Positions 23,153-32,598 of a DNA stretch of 49,276 nucleotides are shown one piece after another; position 1 is the stretch's first letter; every line of letters begins with the position of its first letter. Under the pieces are notes generated by a model, which was not told the DNA's origin, ran no database searches, and worked only from the letters and a program-made list of their open reading frames with translations. The translations under genes and the position numbers were made by a program. Source of the DNA: Clostridia bacterium (GTDB lineage Bacteria > Bacillota > Clostridia > Oscillospirales > Acutalibacteraceae); the NCBI GenBank assembly GCA_017513245.1, contig JAFXGK010000021.1, positions 1 to 49,276 on the forward strand. The letters are read 5' to 3'.

Positions 23153-24427
23153 ATGTTAAAAGAAAAACTGGCCCGCTTAGAGGAGGTCTGCTGGCGAAAC
23201 GACGGTATAAAGCCGGCGGAAATCGCCATACCGCAGTGCGAGCTTAAATTCTCCGATATCGAGGCTGCAGCCGCGCGATGGCAGCGCTTTGCTTCGTATT
23301 TCAAGGTGGCTTTTCCTGAAACCGAAGCCACCGACGGTATACTTGAAAGCCCCCTTCGCGAAATTCCTGAGATGAAGGCATATCTCGAAAAAGAATATGC
23401 CACCGAAATAAACGGCGGCCTCTGGCTTAAGATGGACAGTCATCTGCCCGTATCGGGTTCTATTAAGGCCCGTGGCGGCGTTTATGAGGTGCTCGCAACC
23501 GCAGAGGAAATCGCCCTGCGCGAGGGACTAATAACCCTCGACAGCGACTATAGCGTGTTCGCCGATGAAAAGATTAAATCCGTGCTTTCTCGCTATTCCA
23601 TAGCCGTCGGCTCAACGGGTAATCTTGGCCTCTCTATCGGAATTATGAGCGCAAAGCTCGGCTTCCGCGTGACGGTTCATATGTCGTCCGACGCACGCGA
23701 ATGGAAGAAAAATATGCTCCGAACTAAGGGCGTAAAGGTTGTAGAATACGAAAGTGACTATAGCGAAGCCGTCCGCAAGGGCAGGGAAGAAGCCGAAAAA
23801 GACCCTTACTGCCATTTCATCGACGACGAAAATTCCAAAACCCTGTTCCTCGGCTACTCCGTTGCCGCCTTAAGGCTTAAAAAGCAGTTGGAAGAAAAGG
23901 GAATAAAGGTTGACGCGGACCACCCCTTAAACGTCTATCTGCCCTGCGGCGTAGGCGGCGGCCCGGGAGGGGTTGCGTTTGGCCTTAAGCAGATGTTCGG
24001 CGATAACGTTCACTGCTTCTTTGCAGAACCCGTAAGCGCCTGCTGTATGATACTCGGAATGTCAACGGGCCTTCACAGCAAAATATCCACCGAGGATATC
24101 GGTATCACCGCGCGTACTGCGGCTGACGGTCTTGCGGTCGGTCGTGCATCCGGATTTGTCGGCCGCCTTATGGAGCCGTTTATGAGTGGTTGCTACACCC
24201 TGACCGACGAGCGTATGTGCCGCCTGCTTGCCGCCCTGGCCGATTCGGAGGATATATTCCTTGAACCGAGCGCGCTTGCAGGAATGTACGGCCCCATACT
24301 TACCGAAAGCTCGGAGGAATTCGGCATTTTCGGTAAAAATAAAAACCGCACCCATATCGTGTGGGCGACGGGCGGAAGCATGGTACCGGCTGACGAAATG
24401 AAAAAATATTACCTTTCGGGTAAATAG
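23153..24427 (+). CDS. dsdA: D-serine ammonia-lyase
   Basis: PLP-dependent enzyme turning D-serine into pyruvate and ammonia. The 424-aa protein has [11 protein letters not shown] (PLP-binding lysine about residue 105), [11 protein letters not shown] (phosphate loop), [22 protein letters not shown] and [14 protein letters not shown], which match D-serine dehydratase over its whole length (E. coli about 442 aa). The start ATG follows the HAD gene by 8 nt. It likely detoxifies or catabolises D-serine in the cytosol. A strong terminator follows. Confidence 0.93.
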   Translation: MLKEKLARLEEVCWRNDGIKPAEIAIPQCELKFSDIEAAAARWQRFASYFKVAFPETEATDGILESPLREIPEMKAYLEKEYATEINGGLWLKMDSHLPVSGSIKARGGVYEVLATAEEIALREGLITLDSDYSVFADEKIKSVLSRYSIAVGSTGNLGLSIGIMSAKLGFRVTVHMSSDAREWKKNMLRTKGVKVVEYESDYSEAVRKGREEAEKDPYCHFIDDENSKTLFLGYSVAALRLKKQLEEKGIKVDADHPLNVYLPCGVGGGPGGVAFGLKQMFGDNVHCFFAEPVSACCMILGMSTGLHSKISTEDIGITARTAADGLAVGRASGFVGRLMEPFMSGCYTLTDERMCRLLAALADSEDIFLEPSALAGMYGPILTESSEEFGIFGKNKNRTHIVWATGGSMVPADEMKKYYLSGK

Positions 24428-24464
24428 AAAAAAGACACAGTGCTTTGCACTGTGTCTTTTTTAT
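24428..24464 (+). terminator. Intrinsic terminator after dsdA
   Basis: A 16-bp perfect stem (24428-24443 with 24447-24462), with an A-run on one side and a T-run on the other, so it may work in both directions. Confidence 0.92.
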
Positions 24465-24516
24465 TATGATAAATACCTCACATTTGGGCAAAATAGCATA
24501 AAAAGGAGAGATTATT

Positions 24517-24951
24517 ATGATACACGAAGATACTATAAAACTATTGCGCGAATGTGATGCAGGCGTAAAAATGGGGGTTTCATCCATCGATGACGTTATG
24601 CCATACGTAAGCTCAGAACGCCTGCGTGATGACCTTGCCCACTGCCGCAAGGAACACGTAGAACTCGCGCTCGAAATCCAAAACAAGCTCGGCAAATGCC
24701 ACGACGACGGCAAGGATCCCTCGATTATCGCCAAGGGCATGTCCTGGATGAAGACCAACGTAAAACTCGCTATGAACGAGTCGGATCCCACCGTGGCCGA
24801 CCTCATAACCGACGGCTGCAATATGGGCGTTAAGACACTAAACCGCTATCTTAACGAGTACGCGGCCGCCGACGAGCCCTCGAAGGATATCTGCAAAAAG
24901 CTTATAAAGCTTGAGGAGAAGTTGGCCGAGCAGTGCCACGCATTTTTATAA
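24517..24951 (+). CDS. All-helical protein, ferritin-like candidate
   Basis: AAGGAGAG precedes the ATG. This 144-aa, all-helical protein shows about four amphipathic segments with acidic and His residues (LRECD, CRKEHVELALEIQ, KLEEKLAEQCH), suggesting a four-helix bundle of ferritin-like or DUF2383-like kind. I do not recognise the family with certainty and see no definite di-iron ligand set. It appears monocistronic, between the dsdA terminator and the gtrA-like promoter. Confidence 0.7.
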   Translation: MIHEDTIKLLRECDAGVKMGVSSIDDVMPYVSSERLRDDLAHCRKEHVELALEIQNKLGKCHDDGKDPSIIAKGMSWMKTNVKLAMNESDPTVADLITDGCNMGVKTLNRYLNEYAAADEPSKDICKKLIKLEEKLAEQCHAFL

Positions 24952-24956
24952 AAATA

Positions 24957-24985
24957 TTGTGTTTTTAGGATAGAGATGGTATAAT
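24957..24985 (+). promoter_or_regulatory. Promoter for the GtrA-family gene
   Basis: TTGTGT (24957-24962), 17-bp spacer, TATAAT (24980-24985). Confidence 0.65.
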
Positions 24986-25017
24986 CAAACCAAGATCATT
25001 TTAGTCGGAGGTTTGAT

Positions 25018-25467
25018 ATGAAAAAAAGCAACGTGTGGCAATTCATAAAATTTACCCTGTTTTCCATCTCTGCAGGCGTTATACAAATAGGCTCCTATAC
25101 TCTGCTTTACGAACTGCTTAAAGGTCAGGAATGGTTTTTAAACACCCGTTTTTCACCCTTCAGTACCGATGAGGCCTATCTGCACGCCGTAGCATATCTT
25201 ATATCACTTGTTTTATCTGTATTGTGGAACTTTACCTTTAACCGCCGCTTTACCTTTAAGTCGGCCGCAAACGTACCTGTCGCAATGCTCAAGGTAGCAG
25301 CATTTTACCTTGTGTTTACACCGCTTACCCTTTGGCTTGGTCCTCTCGCCGTGGCGGCAGGTGTGAACAATTATATCGTTGAGCTTCTCACAATGCTTTC
25401 AAACCTTATCCTCGAATATCTTTTCTGCAAGTTTGTAGTATATCGAGGCAAAGAAAATACCATTTAA
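25018..25467 (+). CDS. GtrA-family membrane protein
   Basis: CGGAGG precedes the ATG. This 149-aa protein has four hydrophobic helices (about residues 12-32, 55-76, 87-108 and 117-140). FNRRFTFKS after the second helix is the usual GtrA mark. GtrA-like proteins help move lipid-linked sugars across the membrane or modify surface polymers. No glycosyltransferase partner is adjacent. It is monocistronic and terminated. Confidence 0.9.
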   Translation: MKKSNVWQFIKFTLFSISAGVIQIGSYTLLYELLKGQEWFLNTRFSPFSTDEAYLHAVAYLISLVLSVLWNFTFNRRFTFKSAANVPVAMLKVAAFYLVFTPLTLWLGPLAVAAGVNNYIVELLTMLSNLILEYLFCKFVVYRGKENTI

Positions 25468-25468
25468 C

Positions 25469-25505
25469 AAAAAAGCCGTTTTATCGCTCGATAAGGCGGC
25501 TTTTT
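25469..25505 (+). terminator. Intrinsic terminator
   Basis: A long stem (25470-25486 pairing with 25489-25505, two G-U pairs) ends in TTTTT. Confidence 0.85.
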
Positions 25506-25508
25506 CTA

Positions 25509-25536
25509 TTGATATTTTTCGCTCGTGTGATATAAT
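25509..25536 (+). promoter_or_regulatory. Promoter for the amidohydrolase-GNAT fusion operon
   Basis: TTGATA (25509-25514), 16-bp spacer, TATAAT (25531-25536), 29 bp before the ATG. Confidence 0.65.
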
Positions 25537-25565
25537 CTTAGTATGCAAAGAATAGGGGTGTAGAT

Positions 25566-27242
25566 ATGAAAATATTTGACGCACATACTCACGCAATGGC
25601 TGAAAAACCTCAGCCTGAACTGCTGCTTGCCGAGATGGAAAAGGCAGGCGTTTTCGGCGGCTGTGTTTTCTCAAATCGTCCATACCATTCGTATGAGGAT
25701 ATCGGCACGTCGTTCGACGAAAGAATGAACGAGGTTCTCGCATGGGCAAAAGGCTACGAGGACCGAATTTTCCCCGTTATGTGGATACATCCGTACGAGC
25801 CTAATATCATCGAGAATATACATAAAGCGGTCGAAAACGGCATCTGCGCATTCAAAATAATCTGCACCGATTTCTACGTATATGAGGAGGAGTCACTTCG
25901 CGTCCTGAGTGAAATTGCTTCGCTCGGTGTTCCCGTCTTTTTCCATTCGGGCATTCTTTGGGACGGTCGCGTATCCTCGAGTTACAACCGCCCCGTAAAC
26001 TGGGAGGCCCTCATTAACATAAAGGGACTTCGCTTTTCTATGGGTCATTGCTCGTGGCCGTGGATTGACGAGTGCATCGCCCTTTACGGCAAGTTTTTAA
26101 ACGCATTGCTCACGGGTGACACCGCCGAAATGTTCTTTGATATCACCCCCGGCACCCCCGATATTTACCGTGAAGAGCTGCTTACTAAGCTCTTTACCAT
26201 CGGCTACGACGTAGGCGATAATATTATGTTCGGCACCGACGCATATTCGAGTCATTACAGCGCTGACTGGTCTGAAAAATGGCTTGAAACCGACAAGAAA
26301 ATAATGGACAAGCTCGGTGTCAGCCGCGAAAATCGTGAAAAGCTTTACTATAAAAACCTTATGCGTTTTTTAGGTAAGGATGATGCCGCCGTTTCGCATA
26401 ACGCCCCCGATACCGATAACGCAAACGCTTGGTCGCCCGTAAATCCCCGCGTGGCCGAGGTTGCAGAGAAGTGGTATAAAAAACTCGGCTTCCCGAGCCG
26501 CTTCGATAAAGAATTCCGGAAAGCCCTCAGCGAAACGCCGGTGTCCGATGCCGTTACGGTTGAGGATTTTAAATCGGGCACCGAAGGTAAGCGAAATTTA
26601 ATAACCGCGCTCTGGCTTTGCGAAGAGCTCGCGGAAAAATACAGACAAAAAGGAATAGCCGAAGAAGTTCTGCTGGATACACTTTCGGACCTCGTAATCT
26701 GGACCGAAACCTGGAGTGATATTAAGGGTGAACTCTATTTGGGCGAAAACGAGTGGCTTGCACGTCACCTTGGTATGCGCCTTGTAAAGCTCGGCCGTCT
26801 GCAGTACTGTATGGCTGAAAGTGAGCACGATATCGAAAAATACGGCATAAAGAAAGGCGACGCCGTGCTTGAGGTACATATACCTGCCGTAGGTCCTTTA
26901 AGTGCCGATGAATGTGTTTCTTCGCTCGCGGCTGCAAAACCCTTCTTCGCAAAATATTTTCCCGATTTTGAGTATAGCGTCCGCACCTGCCATTCCTGGC
27001 TTTTAGACCCCACCTTGTCGGAGGTGTTAAAAGAGGGCAGCAATATTTTAAAATTCCAAGAGCTGTTTGATATCGTACATACCGAAAAGGCCGACGATAT
27101 CATACGCTACGTATTCCCGTGGGATACGGACCGTCATAATATCCGTTACCGCGTGGCCGACGGCAGCCTTGCCGTCGCAGTTAAAAAGCGTATCAACGCG
27201 GGCGGCGATTTCCTTTGCGGACTCGGCGTTATTAAAGAATAG
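25566..27242 (+). CDS. Fusion of an amidohydrolase and a GNAT-like acyltransferase domain
   Basis: The N-terminal part (about 1-275 of 558 aa) is a metal-dependent amidohydrolase-2 type TIM barrel: FDAHTH (His7, His9), a VFFHSG histidine, MGHCSWPW and the late FGTDAY aspartate. The C-terminal part (about 285-558) matches a two-part GNAT-like acyltransferase (NAT_N plus GNAT_C type), including WTETWSDIKGELYLGENEWL, LQYCMAE, VLEVHIPAVGPLS and CHSWLLDP...GSNILKFQ. Such C-terminal domains usually stand as separate proteins. The fusion suggests linked hydrolysis and acyl transfer on the same compound. It is followed after 11 nt by another gene in the same operon. Confidence 0.82.
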   Translation: MKIFDAHTHAMAEKPQPELLLAEMEKAGVFGGCVFSNRPYHSYEDIGTSFDERMNEVLAWAKGYEDRIFPVMWIHPYEPNIIENIHKAVENGICAFKIICTDFYVYEEESLRVLSEIASLGVPVFFHSGILWDGRVSSSYNRPVNWEALINIKGLRFSMGHCSWPWIDECIALYGKFLNALLTGDTAEMFFDITPGTPDIYREELLTKLFTIGYDVGDNIMFGTDAYSSHYSADWSEKWLETDKKIMDKLGVSRENREKLYYKNLMRFLGKDDAAVSHNAPDTDNANAWSPVNPRVAEVAEKWYKKLGFPSRFDKEFRKALSETPVSDAVTVEDFKSGTEGKRNLITALWLCEELAEKYRQKGIAEEVLLDTLSDLVIWTETWSDIKGELYLGENEWLARHLGMRLVKLGRLQYCMAESEHDIEKYGIKKGDAVLEVHIPAVGPLSADECVSSLAAAKPFFAKYFPDFEYSVRTCHSWLLDPTLSEVLKEGSNILKFQELFDIVHTEKADDIIRYVFPWDTDRHNIRYRVADGSLAVAVKKRINAGGDFLCGLGVIKE

Positions 27243-27253
27243 GAGAATAAAAA

Positions 27254-27661
27254 ATGCATCTTATCGTCTGCCTCGATAAAAGCGGCGGAATGTCGCTTTT
27301 CGGCAAGCGCCAAAGTAAGGACCGCGTCCTTCGTGCCGATATTTTAGATAGCGTCGACACCCGACTTTGGATGAGCGAATATTCCTTTTCGCAGTTTGAA
27401 GAGGAAAGCGATAAAGTATTGGTTGATTCCGATTATCTCAATAAGGCAGGGGAGAACGACTACTGCTTTTTGGAGCTTGAGGACGCAGAGGCCGCTCTGT
27501 CCGTAGCCAAAACCGTAACCGTTTATAACTGGAATCGGGCCTACCCGTCCGACCGTAAGTTCCCCGTAGCCGATTACAAAAGCCGTTGGCAACTATTGTC
27601 GGCCGAAGATTTCGTCGGCTCGTCGCACGAAAAAATAACGAAAGAGGTATATAGCCTGTGA
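27254..27661 (+). CDS. Conserved clostridial protein of unknown function
   Basis: AGGAG (27241-27245) precedes the ATG. This 135-aa soluble protein has LIVCLDKSGGMSLFGKRQSKDRV at its start and VGSSHEKITKEVY at its end, a pattern I know from Clostridia, where it is often labelled ribonuclease Z although it has no metallo-beta-lactamase motif. I therefore do not assign an activity. It follows the amidohydrolase fusion by 11 nt and overlaps the nuclease lipoprotein gene by 4 nt. Confidence 0.8.
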   Translation: MHLIVCLDKSGGMSLFGKRQSKDRVLRADILDSVDTRLWMSEYSFSQFEEESDKVLVDSDYLNKAGENDYCFLELEDAEAALSVAKTVTVYNWNRAYPSDRKFPVADYKSRWQLLSAEDFVGSSHEKITKEVYSL

Positions 27662-28596
27662 AAAAACTAATAGCTTTAATACTCTCGCTTTTACTCTGCT
27701 TTTCGGCAGTAGCCTGCGGCGGTACCCAGCCTGCAGGGGATGACGTATCTTCCACCGTCTCCGATACAAACGATGCTTCAAGCGGTCAGACTGCCACGGG
27801 CGAACTTGATATCAACAATCTGCCCGAGTATGTAGATACCCCCTTCGTTTCTCTCGGAAAAACCACCTTCACCTCGGCTGAGAAGACCACAGAATCTTTC
27901 GAAACCTATGCCGAGCTCGATTCGCTCGGTCGCTGCGGCGTTACCTTTGCCTCGGTCGGCAAGGATATTATGCCCACCGAAGACCGCGGAGCAATCGGTC
28001 AGGTCAAGCCCACCGGCTGGCACACCGTAAAATACGACTGCGTTGACGGTAAATATCTTTATAACCGATGCCACCTTATAGGCTTTCAGCTCACGGGTGA
28101 AAACGCAAATGAGAAAAACCTTATTACGGGCACCCGTTATATGAACGTTGACGGTATGCTTCCGTTCGAAAATATGGTTGCCGACTACGTGAAGGAAACC
28201 GGCAATCACGTAATGTACCGCGTAACCCCCATCTACGTCGGAAACGAGCTTCTCTGCCGCGGCGTGCAGATGGAGGCTTACTCGGTTGAAGACGACGGCG
28301 ACGGCATCGATTTTAACGTCTATGTATTTAACGTTCAGCCCGGTGTCGAAATCGACTATAAAACGGGCGAGAGCCGTCTTTCGGACAGTACTCCTGCCGT
28401 TTCGTCCGAACCCGAAAACAGTGATGCTACAGTAACCTTCGCACTCAATACTAACACCAAAAAATATCACCGTGTTGACTGTGACAGCGTTAAGGATATG
28501 AACCCCAATAATAAAAAAATCTATACAGGACCGCTTTCGGGACTCGAAGGATACTCCCCCTGCGGCAACTGTAAACCTTTAGAGGCGCTTAAATAA
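27658..28596 (+). CDS. Secreted DNA/RNA non-specific endonuclease lipoprotein
   Basis: GTG start overlapping the upstream stop by 4 nt. This 312-aa protein has a lipoprotein signal (FSAVAC, Cys19-20 region), a Ser/Thr-rich linker, then a beta-beta-alpha-metal nuclease core: YNRCHLIGFQLTG, ANEKNLITGTRYMN (metal-binding Asn) and a following YRVTPIY. This is like the competence-type nuclease EndA and its relatives in Bacillota. A C-terminal KKYHRVDC...CGNC piece resembles a small metal-binding knot seen in secreted nucleases. It probably degrades external DNA for nutrition or uptake. Confidence 0.88.
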   Translation: MKKLIALILSLLLCFSAVACGGTQPAGDDVSSTVSDTNDASSGQTATGELDINNLPEYVDTPFVSLGKTTFTSAEKTTESFETYAELDSLGRCGVTFASVGKDIMPTEDRGAIGQVKPTGWHTVKYDCVDGKYLYNRCHLIGFQLTGENANEKNLITGTRYMNVDGMLPFENMVADYVKETGNHVMYRVTPIYVGNELLCRGVQMEAYSVEDDGDGIDFNVYVFNVQPGVEIDYKTGESRLSDSTPAVSSEPENSDATVTFALNTNTKKYHRVDCDSVKDMNPNNKKIYTGPLSGLEGYSPCGNCKPLEALK

Positions 28597-29315
28597 TGGA
28601 ACAAAACAGTTTTAAAAAGGGAATAGTCGATGGCCTGCCGATTTGTGTAGGCTATTTCGCCGTTTCCTTCGCCTTCGGCATTTTTGCGGTAGGGCAGGGG
28701 CTTACCTGGCTTGAGGCGGTGCTGATTTCGGTTACCAACCTGACCTCAGCAGGTCAGCTTGCAGGCGTACCGATAATAGCGGGCGGCGGCACCTTTGCCG
28801 AACTCGCCGTATCGCAGCTTGTAATCAATTCGCGATATTCGCTTATGTCGGTATCGCTGTCGCAGAAACTGTCGGGCAAGGTAAAACTTTGGCAACGCTT
28901 TATAATAGCCTTTGGCAACACCGACGAAATCTTTGCCGTCGCAACCGCAAATCCCGGTCTTGTTGGTTCTCGCTATATGTACGGCCTTATCATAACCCCC
29001 GTACTCGGTTGGTCGGGCGGAACTCTTCTCGGCGCCGTAGCGGGCGATATTCTGCCGGCCATTGTAGTAACCTCGCTCGGCGTAGCAATATACGGAATGT
29101 TTATTGCCATTGTAGTACCGCAGATAAAGCGCGAGCGTTCTGCCGCCGTGTGCGCAGGTATTGCGGTAGCGCTCAGTTGCGCCTTTTATTTCGTACCCGC
29201 GCTCTCAAAGGTGCCGAGCGGATTTACAATTATCATCTGTGCGATAGCGGCAGCGCTTATAGCGGCGCTGTTGTTCCCACTTCCCCGAAAGGAGGGCGCA
29301 GCCGATGATAAGTAA
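28596..29315 (+). CDS. azlC: AzlC-family branched-chain amino acid exporter subunit
   Basis: The ATG shares one base with the upstream stop. This 239-aa, very hydrophobic protein has FKKGIVDGLPICVGYFAVSFAFG and SRYSLMSVSLSQKL, typical of AzlC. AzlC and AzlD together export branched-chain amino acids or analogues such as 4-azaleucine. The small partner overlaps it by 11 nt, so the two are translated together. They follow the nuclease gene without a gap, so they probably share the promoter at 25509 unless an internal one exists. Confidence 0.93.
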   Translation: MEQNSFKKGIVDGLPICVGYFAVSFAFGIFAVGQGLTWLEAVLISVTNLTSAGQLAGVPIIAGGGTFAELAVSQLVINSRYSLMSVSLSQKLSGKVKLWQRFIIAFGNTDEIFAVATANPGLVGSRYMYGLIITPVLGWSGGTLLGAVAGDILPAIVVTSLGVAIYGMFIAIVVPQIKRERSAAVCAGIAVALSCAFYFVPALSKVPSGFTIIICAIAAALIAALLFPLPRKEGAADDK

Positions 29316-29622
29316 GGAATTTTTACTCTATTTACTCGTGCTTGCAGGTACTACCTACCTCGTTCGTATGATACCGCTTGTACTGTGCAAGAAGAAAATC
29401 GAGAACCGATTTTTACTTTCTTTCCTGCACTACGTTCCGATAGCCGTGCTCTCGGCTATGACCATTCCTGCAATCTTCTACGCAACCGACAGCATCTTGA
29501 CCGCTACGGTTGGCTTTGCGGCCGCCATCATTTTGGCCTATTTCGGACAAAGCCTTGTTACGGTAGCCGCGGCATCCTGCGCCTGCGTGCTGATTGCCGA
29601 GCTTATAGCAAAATTATTCTAA
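29305..29622 (+). CDS. azlD: AzlD-family small subunit of the amino acid exporter
   Basis: This 105-aa protein with about four membrane helices starts within azlC (AAAGGAGG upstream). The pattern TYLVRMIPLVLCKKKIENRFLLSFL followed by YVPIAVLSAMTIPAI is that of AzlD. It forms the export complex with AzlC. No terminator is obvious after it; the argG regulatory region begins about 10 bp downstream. Confidence 0.92.
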   Translation: MISKEFLLYLLVLAGTTYLVRMIPLVLCKKKIENRFLLSFLHYVPIAVLSAMTIPAIFYATDSILTATVGFAAAIILAYFGQSLVTVAAASCACVLIAELIAKLF

Positions 29623-29630
29623 AAATCATC

Positions 29631-29765
29631 ATATTTATGCAAAATTGTGCATATTACCCAACTAAAAATGCATAAATATTGAATAATTATGTAATTATAT
29701 GCTTGACAAAGTATAATTTTAGTCATATAATAGTGCTTGTGTTAAAAAACGTGCATAAATATTCA
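29631..29765 (+). promoter_or_regulatory. argG control region: promoter and three ArgR-box-like motifs
   Basis: TTGACA (29703-29708), 17-bp spacer, TATAAT (29726-29731): perfect consensus. The 11-mer TGCATAAATAT occurs three times: reversed at 29631-29641, forward at 29669-29679 and forward at 29752-29762. The last extends to TGCATAAATATTCA (29752-29765), close to the ARG-box half-site pair TGAATWWWWATTCA. Sites before and after the promoter suit looping or roadblock repression by an arginine repressor. The ArgR link is inferred. Confidence 0.7.
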
Positions 29766-29778
29766 GGAGGCATTCCCA

Positions 29779-30996
29779 ATGAACAAAGAAAACATCAAAA
29801 AAGTAGTTCTTGCCTATTCGGGCGGACTTGATACATCTATAATGATTTCCTGGCTTAAGGAAAACTACAACAACTGTGAGGTTGTAGCTGTTTCGGGTAA
29901 CGTTGGTCAGGCCGACGAGCTTGAGGGCCTTGAAGAGAAGGCAATAAAGACCGGCGCATCCAAGCTTTATGTTCTCGATCTTACCGAGGAATACGTAAAC
30001 GATTACATCATCCCCACAATGAAGGCAGGCGCCGTATACGAGGAATACCTCCTCGGTACCAGCCACGCACGTCCCTGCATTGCAAAGGGTCTTGTTGATA
30101 TCGCAATTAAGGAAAACGCCGACGCTATCGTTCACGGCTGCACCGGCAAGGGTAACGACCAGGTTCGTTTCGAGCTTGCAATAAAGCATTTTGCACCCAA
30201 TATGCCCATTATCGCTCCGTGGCGTGAGTGGGAGCTTAAGTCCCGCGACGAGGAAATCGAGTATGCCGAGGCACACAACATTCCGCTTAAAATTAACCGC
30301 GAGACCAACTACTCCAAGGATAAGAACCTCTGGCACTTATCTCACGAGGGTCTTGACCTCGAGGATACCGGCAACGAGCCTATGTACGAAAAGGAAGGCT
30401 TCCTTGAGATGGGCGTATCTCCCATCGCAGCACCCGACAAGCCCACCTACATCACCCTCGATTTCGAGCAGGGAATACCCGTAGCCCTCGACGGCGAGAA
30501 GATGACCGCTAAGGAAATCATCTTAAAGCTTAACGAAATCGGCGGCGCCAACGGTATCGGCATTATCGATATCGTAGAAAACCGTCTCGTTGGTATGAAG
30601 TGTCGCGGCGTTTACGAAACCCCCGGCGGCACCATCCTCTACAAGGCACACAGCGTACTCGAGAGCATCTGCCTCGATAAGATGACCCTGCACGAAAAGC
30701 AGAAGTTATCCATCACCTTCGCCGAGCTTGTATACAACGGTCAGTGGTTCACTCCTCTGCGCGAGGCTCTTTCGGCCTTCGTTGACAAGACTCAGGAAAA
30801 GGTTACCGGTAAGGTACGCTTAAAGCTCTATAAGGGCAATATGATTAACGCAGGCGTTTGGAGCCCCTATTCGCTCTACAGCGAGGAAATCGCAACCTTC
30901 GGCGAGAGTGACTATGACCAGCGCGATTCTGCCGGATTTATCAACCTTTATGGTCTGCCGATTAAGGTTCAGGCAATGGTTGACGGCAAAAAGTAA
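29779..30996 (+). CDS. argG: Argininosuccinate synthase
   Basis: Joins citrulline and aspartate with ATP hydrolysis to AMP, the seventh step of arginine synthesis. The 405-aa protein has the PP-loop [12 protein letters not shown] at its start, then [38 protein letters not shown] and [11 protein letters not shown], all hallmark ArgG blocks. AGGAGG lies 9 nt upstream. It forms an operon with argH 65 bp downstream, with a hairpin between, under the ARG-box-like region. Confidence 0.97.
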   Translation: MNKENIKKVVLAYSGGLDTSIMISWLKENYNNCEVVAVSGNVGQADELEGLEEKAIKTGASKLYVLDLTEEYVNDYIIPTMKAGAVYEEYLLGTSHARPCIAKGLVDIAIKENADAIVHGCTGKGNDQVRFELAIKHFAPNMPIIAPWREWELKSRDEEIEYAEAHNIPLKINRETNYSKDKNLWHLSHEGLDLEDTGNEPMYEKEGFLEMGVSPIAAPDKPTYITLDFEQGIPVALDGEKMTAKEIILKLNEIGGANGIGIIDIVENRLVGMKCRGVYETPGGTILYKAHSVLESICLDKMTLHEKQKLSITFAELVYNGQWFTPLREALSAFVDKTQEKVTGKVRLKLYKGNMINAGVWSPYSLYSEEIATFGESDYDQRDSAGFINLYGLPIKVQAMVDGKK

Positions 30997-31006
30997 AGAA
31001 ATTTCT

Positions 31007-31031
31007 GTCCTGCACAACTATTGTGCAGGAC
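31007..31031 (+). other. Hairpin between argG and argH
   Basis: GTCCTGCACAA (31007-31017) pairs with TTGTGCAGGAC (31021-31031). Only a weak T-tract follows (ATTTCTGC), so it is probably a partial terminator that lowers argH expression, or an mRNA-stability stem. Confidence 0.65.
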
Positions 31032-31061
31032 ATTTCTGCTATTTAAAAGGAGTAAGAAACT

Positions 31062-32432
31062 ATGGCAAAAATGTGGGCAGGAAGAACAAGCGGCGTGACC
31101 GACAGTCTGGCCGATGACTTCAACTCATCAATACATTTTGACTGCAGAATGTACCGTCAGGACATTATGGGAAGTATGGCCCACGCGGCTATGCTCGGCA
31201 AGCAGGGAATAATAACAAAAGAGGAATCCGAAGCCCTCATAGCCGGCCTTTCGGATATCTTAGCCGATCTTGAAAGCGGCTCGCTTGAGTTTGATATGAC
31301 CTGCGAGGATATTCATATGTTCGTTGAGCAGGTGCTTACAAACCGTCTTGGTGACGTTGGCAAAAAATTGCATACCGCTCGCAGCCGTAACGATCAGGTT
31401 GCGCTCGACTTGCGTATGTACCTGCGTGATGAGGTTGACGAAATACTTGCATTCCTTCGCGAGCTTATCACCACCGTGTGTGACCGCGCCGAGGAGCACA
31501 AGGCCACCATTATGCCGGGCTACACACATCTTCAGCGTGCCCAGCCGATAACCTTCGGCCATCATCTTATGGCATACGCTATGATGCTCTTGCGTGACGT
31601 TGACCGTTTTTGTGACTGCAAAAAACGCATAAACGTATCTCCAATCGGCAGCTGCGCGCTGGCAGGTACAACTTATAATACCGACCGCGCCTTCGAGGCC
31701 GAAAAGCTGGGCTTCAGCGCGGTTGCGCAAAACAGTATAGACGGTGTTTCCGACCGCGATTTTTGCCTTGATTTTATGGCCGCAGTCAGCACCCTTATGA
31801 TGCATCTGTCCCGTCTGTCTGAGGAGATTATTCTTTGGTCGAGCTGGGAGTTTAAATTTATCGAATTATCCGACGCCTATACTACCGGCAGCTCGATAAT
31901 GCCGCAGAAGAAAAATTCCGATATGGCCGAGCTTATCCGCGGTAAAACGGGTAGGGTATACGGTGACTTACTTGCCCTGCTTACAACCCTTAAGGGACTT
32001 CCGCTTGCCTATAACAAGGATATGCAGGAGGATAAGGAGAGCGTGTTTGACGCCGCCGATACCGTCAAGATGGCCATCCCCGTTATGAACGGAATGCTTG
32101 CTACCATGAAGGTACTGGGCGATAATATGAAGGCCGCCGCCCAAAAAGGATTTATAAACGCTACCGATATGGCCGACTACCTCGTTAAAAAGGGAATGCC
32201 CTTTAGAAGCGCTTATAAAATTTCGGGCGAGCTCGTAGCCGAGTGTATCGACCGCGGCTGTGTGCTCGAAACCCTGCCGCTTGAGGCCTACACCGCAAAG
32301 AGCGAGCTGTTCGACGCCGATATATACGAAACCATCGACCTTGAGGTCTGCGTAAACAAGCGCATATCCGAGGGCGGTACCTGCGTTTCTTCGGTTGAAA
32401 AGCAGATAGAATTTGTAAGAAACAGTCTTTAA
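31062..32432 (+). CDS. argH: Argininosuccinate lyase
   Basis: Splits argininosuccinate into arginine and fumarate, the last step of arginine synthesis. The 456-aa protein begins MWAGRTSG, has TARSRNDQVALDLR and PGYTHLQRAQPITFGHH, and carries the superfamily signature TTGSSIMPQKKNSD (catalytic Ser loop). The length is normal. AAGGAG precedes the ATG. A terminator lies about 70 bp downstream. Confidence 0.97.
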   Translation: MAKMWAGRTSGVTDSLADDFNSSIHFDCRMYRQDIMGSMAHAAMLGKQGIITKEESEALIAGLSDILADLESGSLEFDMTCEDIHMFVEQVLTNRLGDVGKKLHTARSRNDQVALDLRMYLRDEVDEILAFLRELITTVCDRAEEHKATIMPGYTHLQRAQPITFGHHLMAYAMMLLRDVDRFCDCKKRINVSPIGSCALAGTTYNTDRAFEAEKLGFSAVAQNSIDGVSDRDFCLDFMAAVSTLMMHLSRLSEEIILWSSWEFKFIELSDAYTTGSSIMPQKKNSDMAELIRGKTGRVYGDLLALLTTLKGLPLAYNKDMQEDKESVFDAADTVKMAIPVMNGMLATMKVLGDNMKAAAQKGFINATDMADYLVKKGMPFRSAYKISGELVAECIDRGCVLETLPLEAYTAKSELFDADIYETIDLEVCVNKRISEGGTCVSSVEKQIEFVRNSL

Positions 32433-32500
32433 AAAAGCTGATAGGGAATAGCGTGTCGTCCTTAGCGAACGATTACAAAAACCCTTTAAATGACAGAGAA

Positions 32501-32537
32501 TGCGGTATAGCCATGATTGGCCATACCGCATTTTTTT
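32501..32537 (+). terminator. Intrinsic terminator after argGH
   Basis: TGCGGTATAGCC pairs with GGCCATACCGCA (one mismatch), followed by seven T's. Confidence 0.88.
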
Positions 32538-32598
32538 GCTCTGCAGGAAAATTAATTTAAGCATATTTTTGTTTTTGTGCCATTACCCCTTTAAGGTC

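Noticed and set aside
27254-27661. Ribonuclease Z label for the 135-aa protein
   Set aside because: The protein has no HxHxDH metallo-beta-lactamase motif, so I left the function open.
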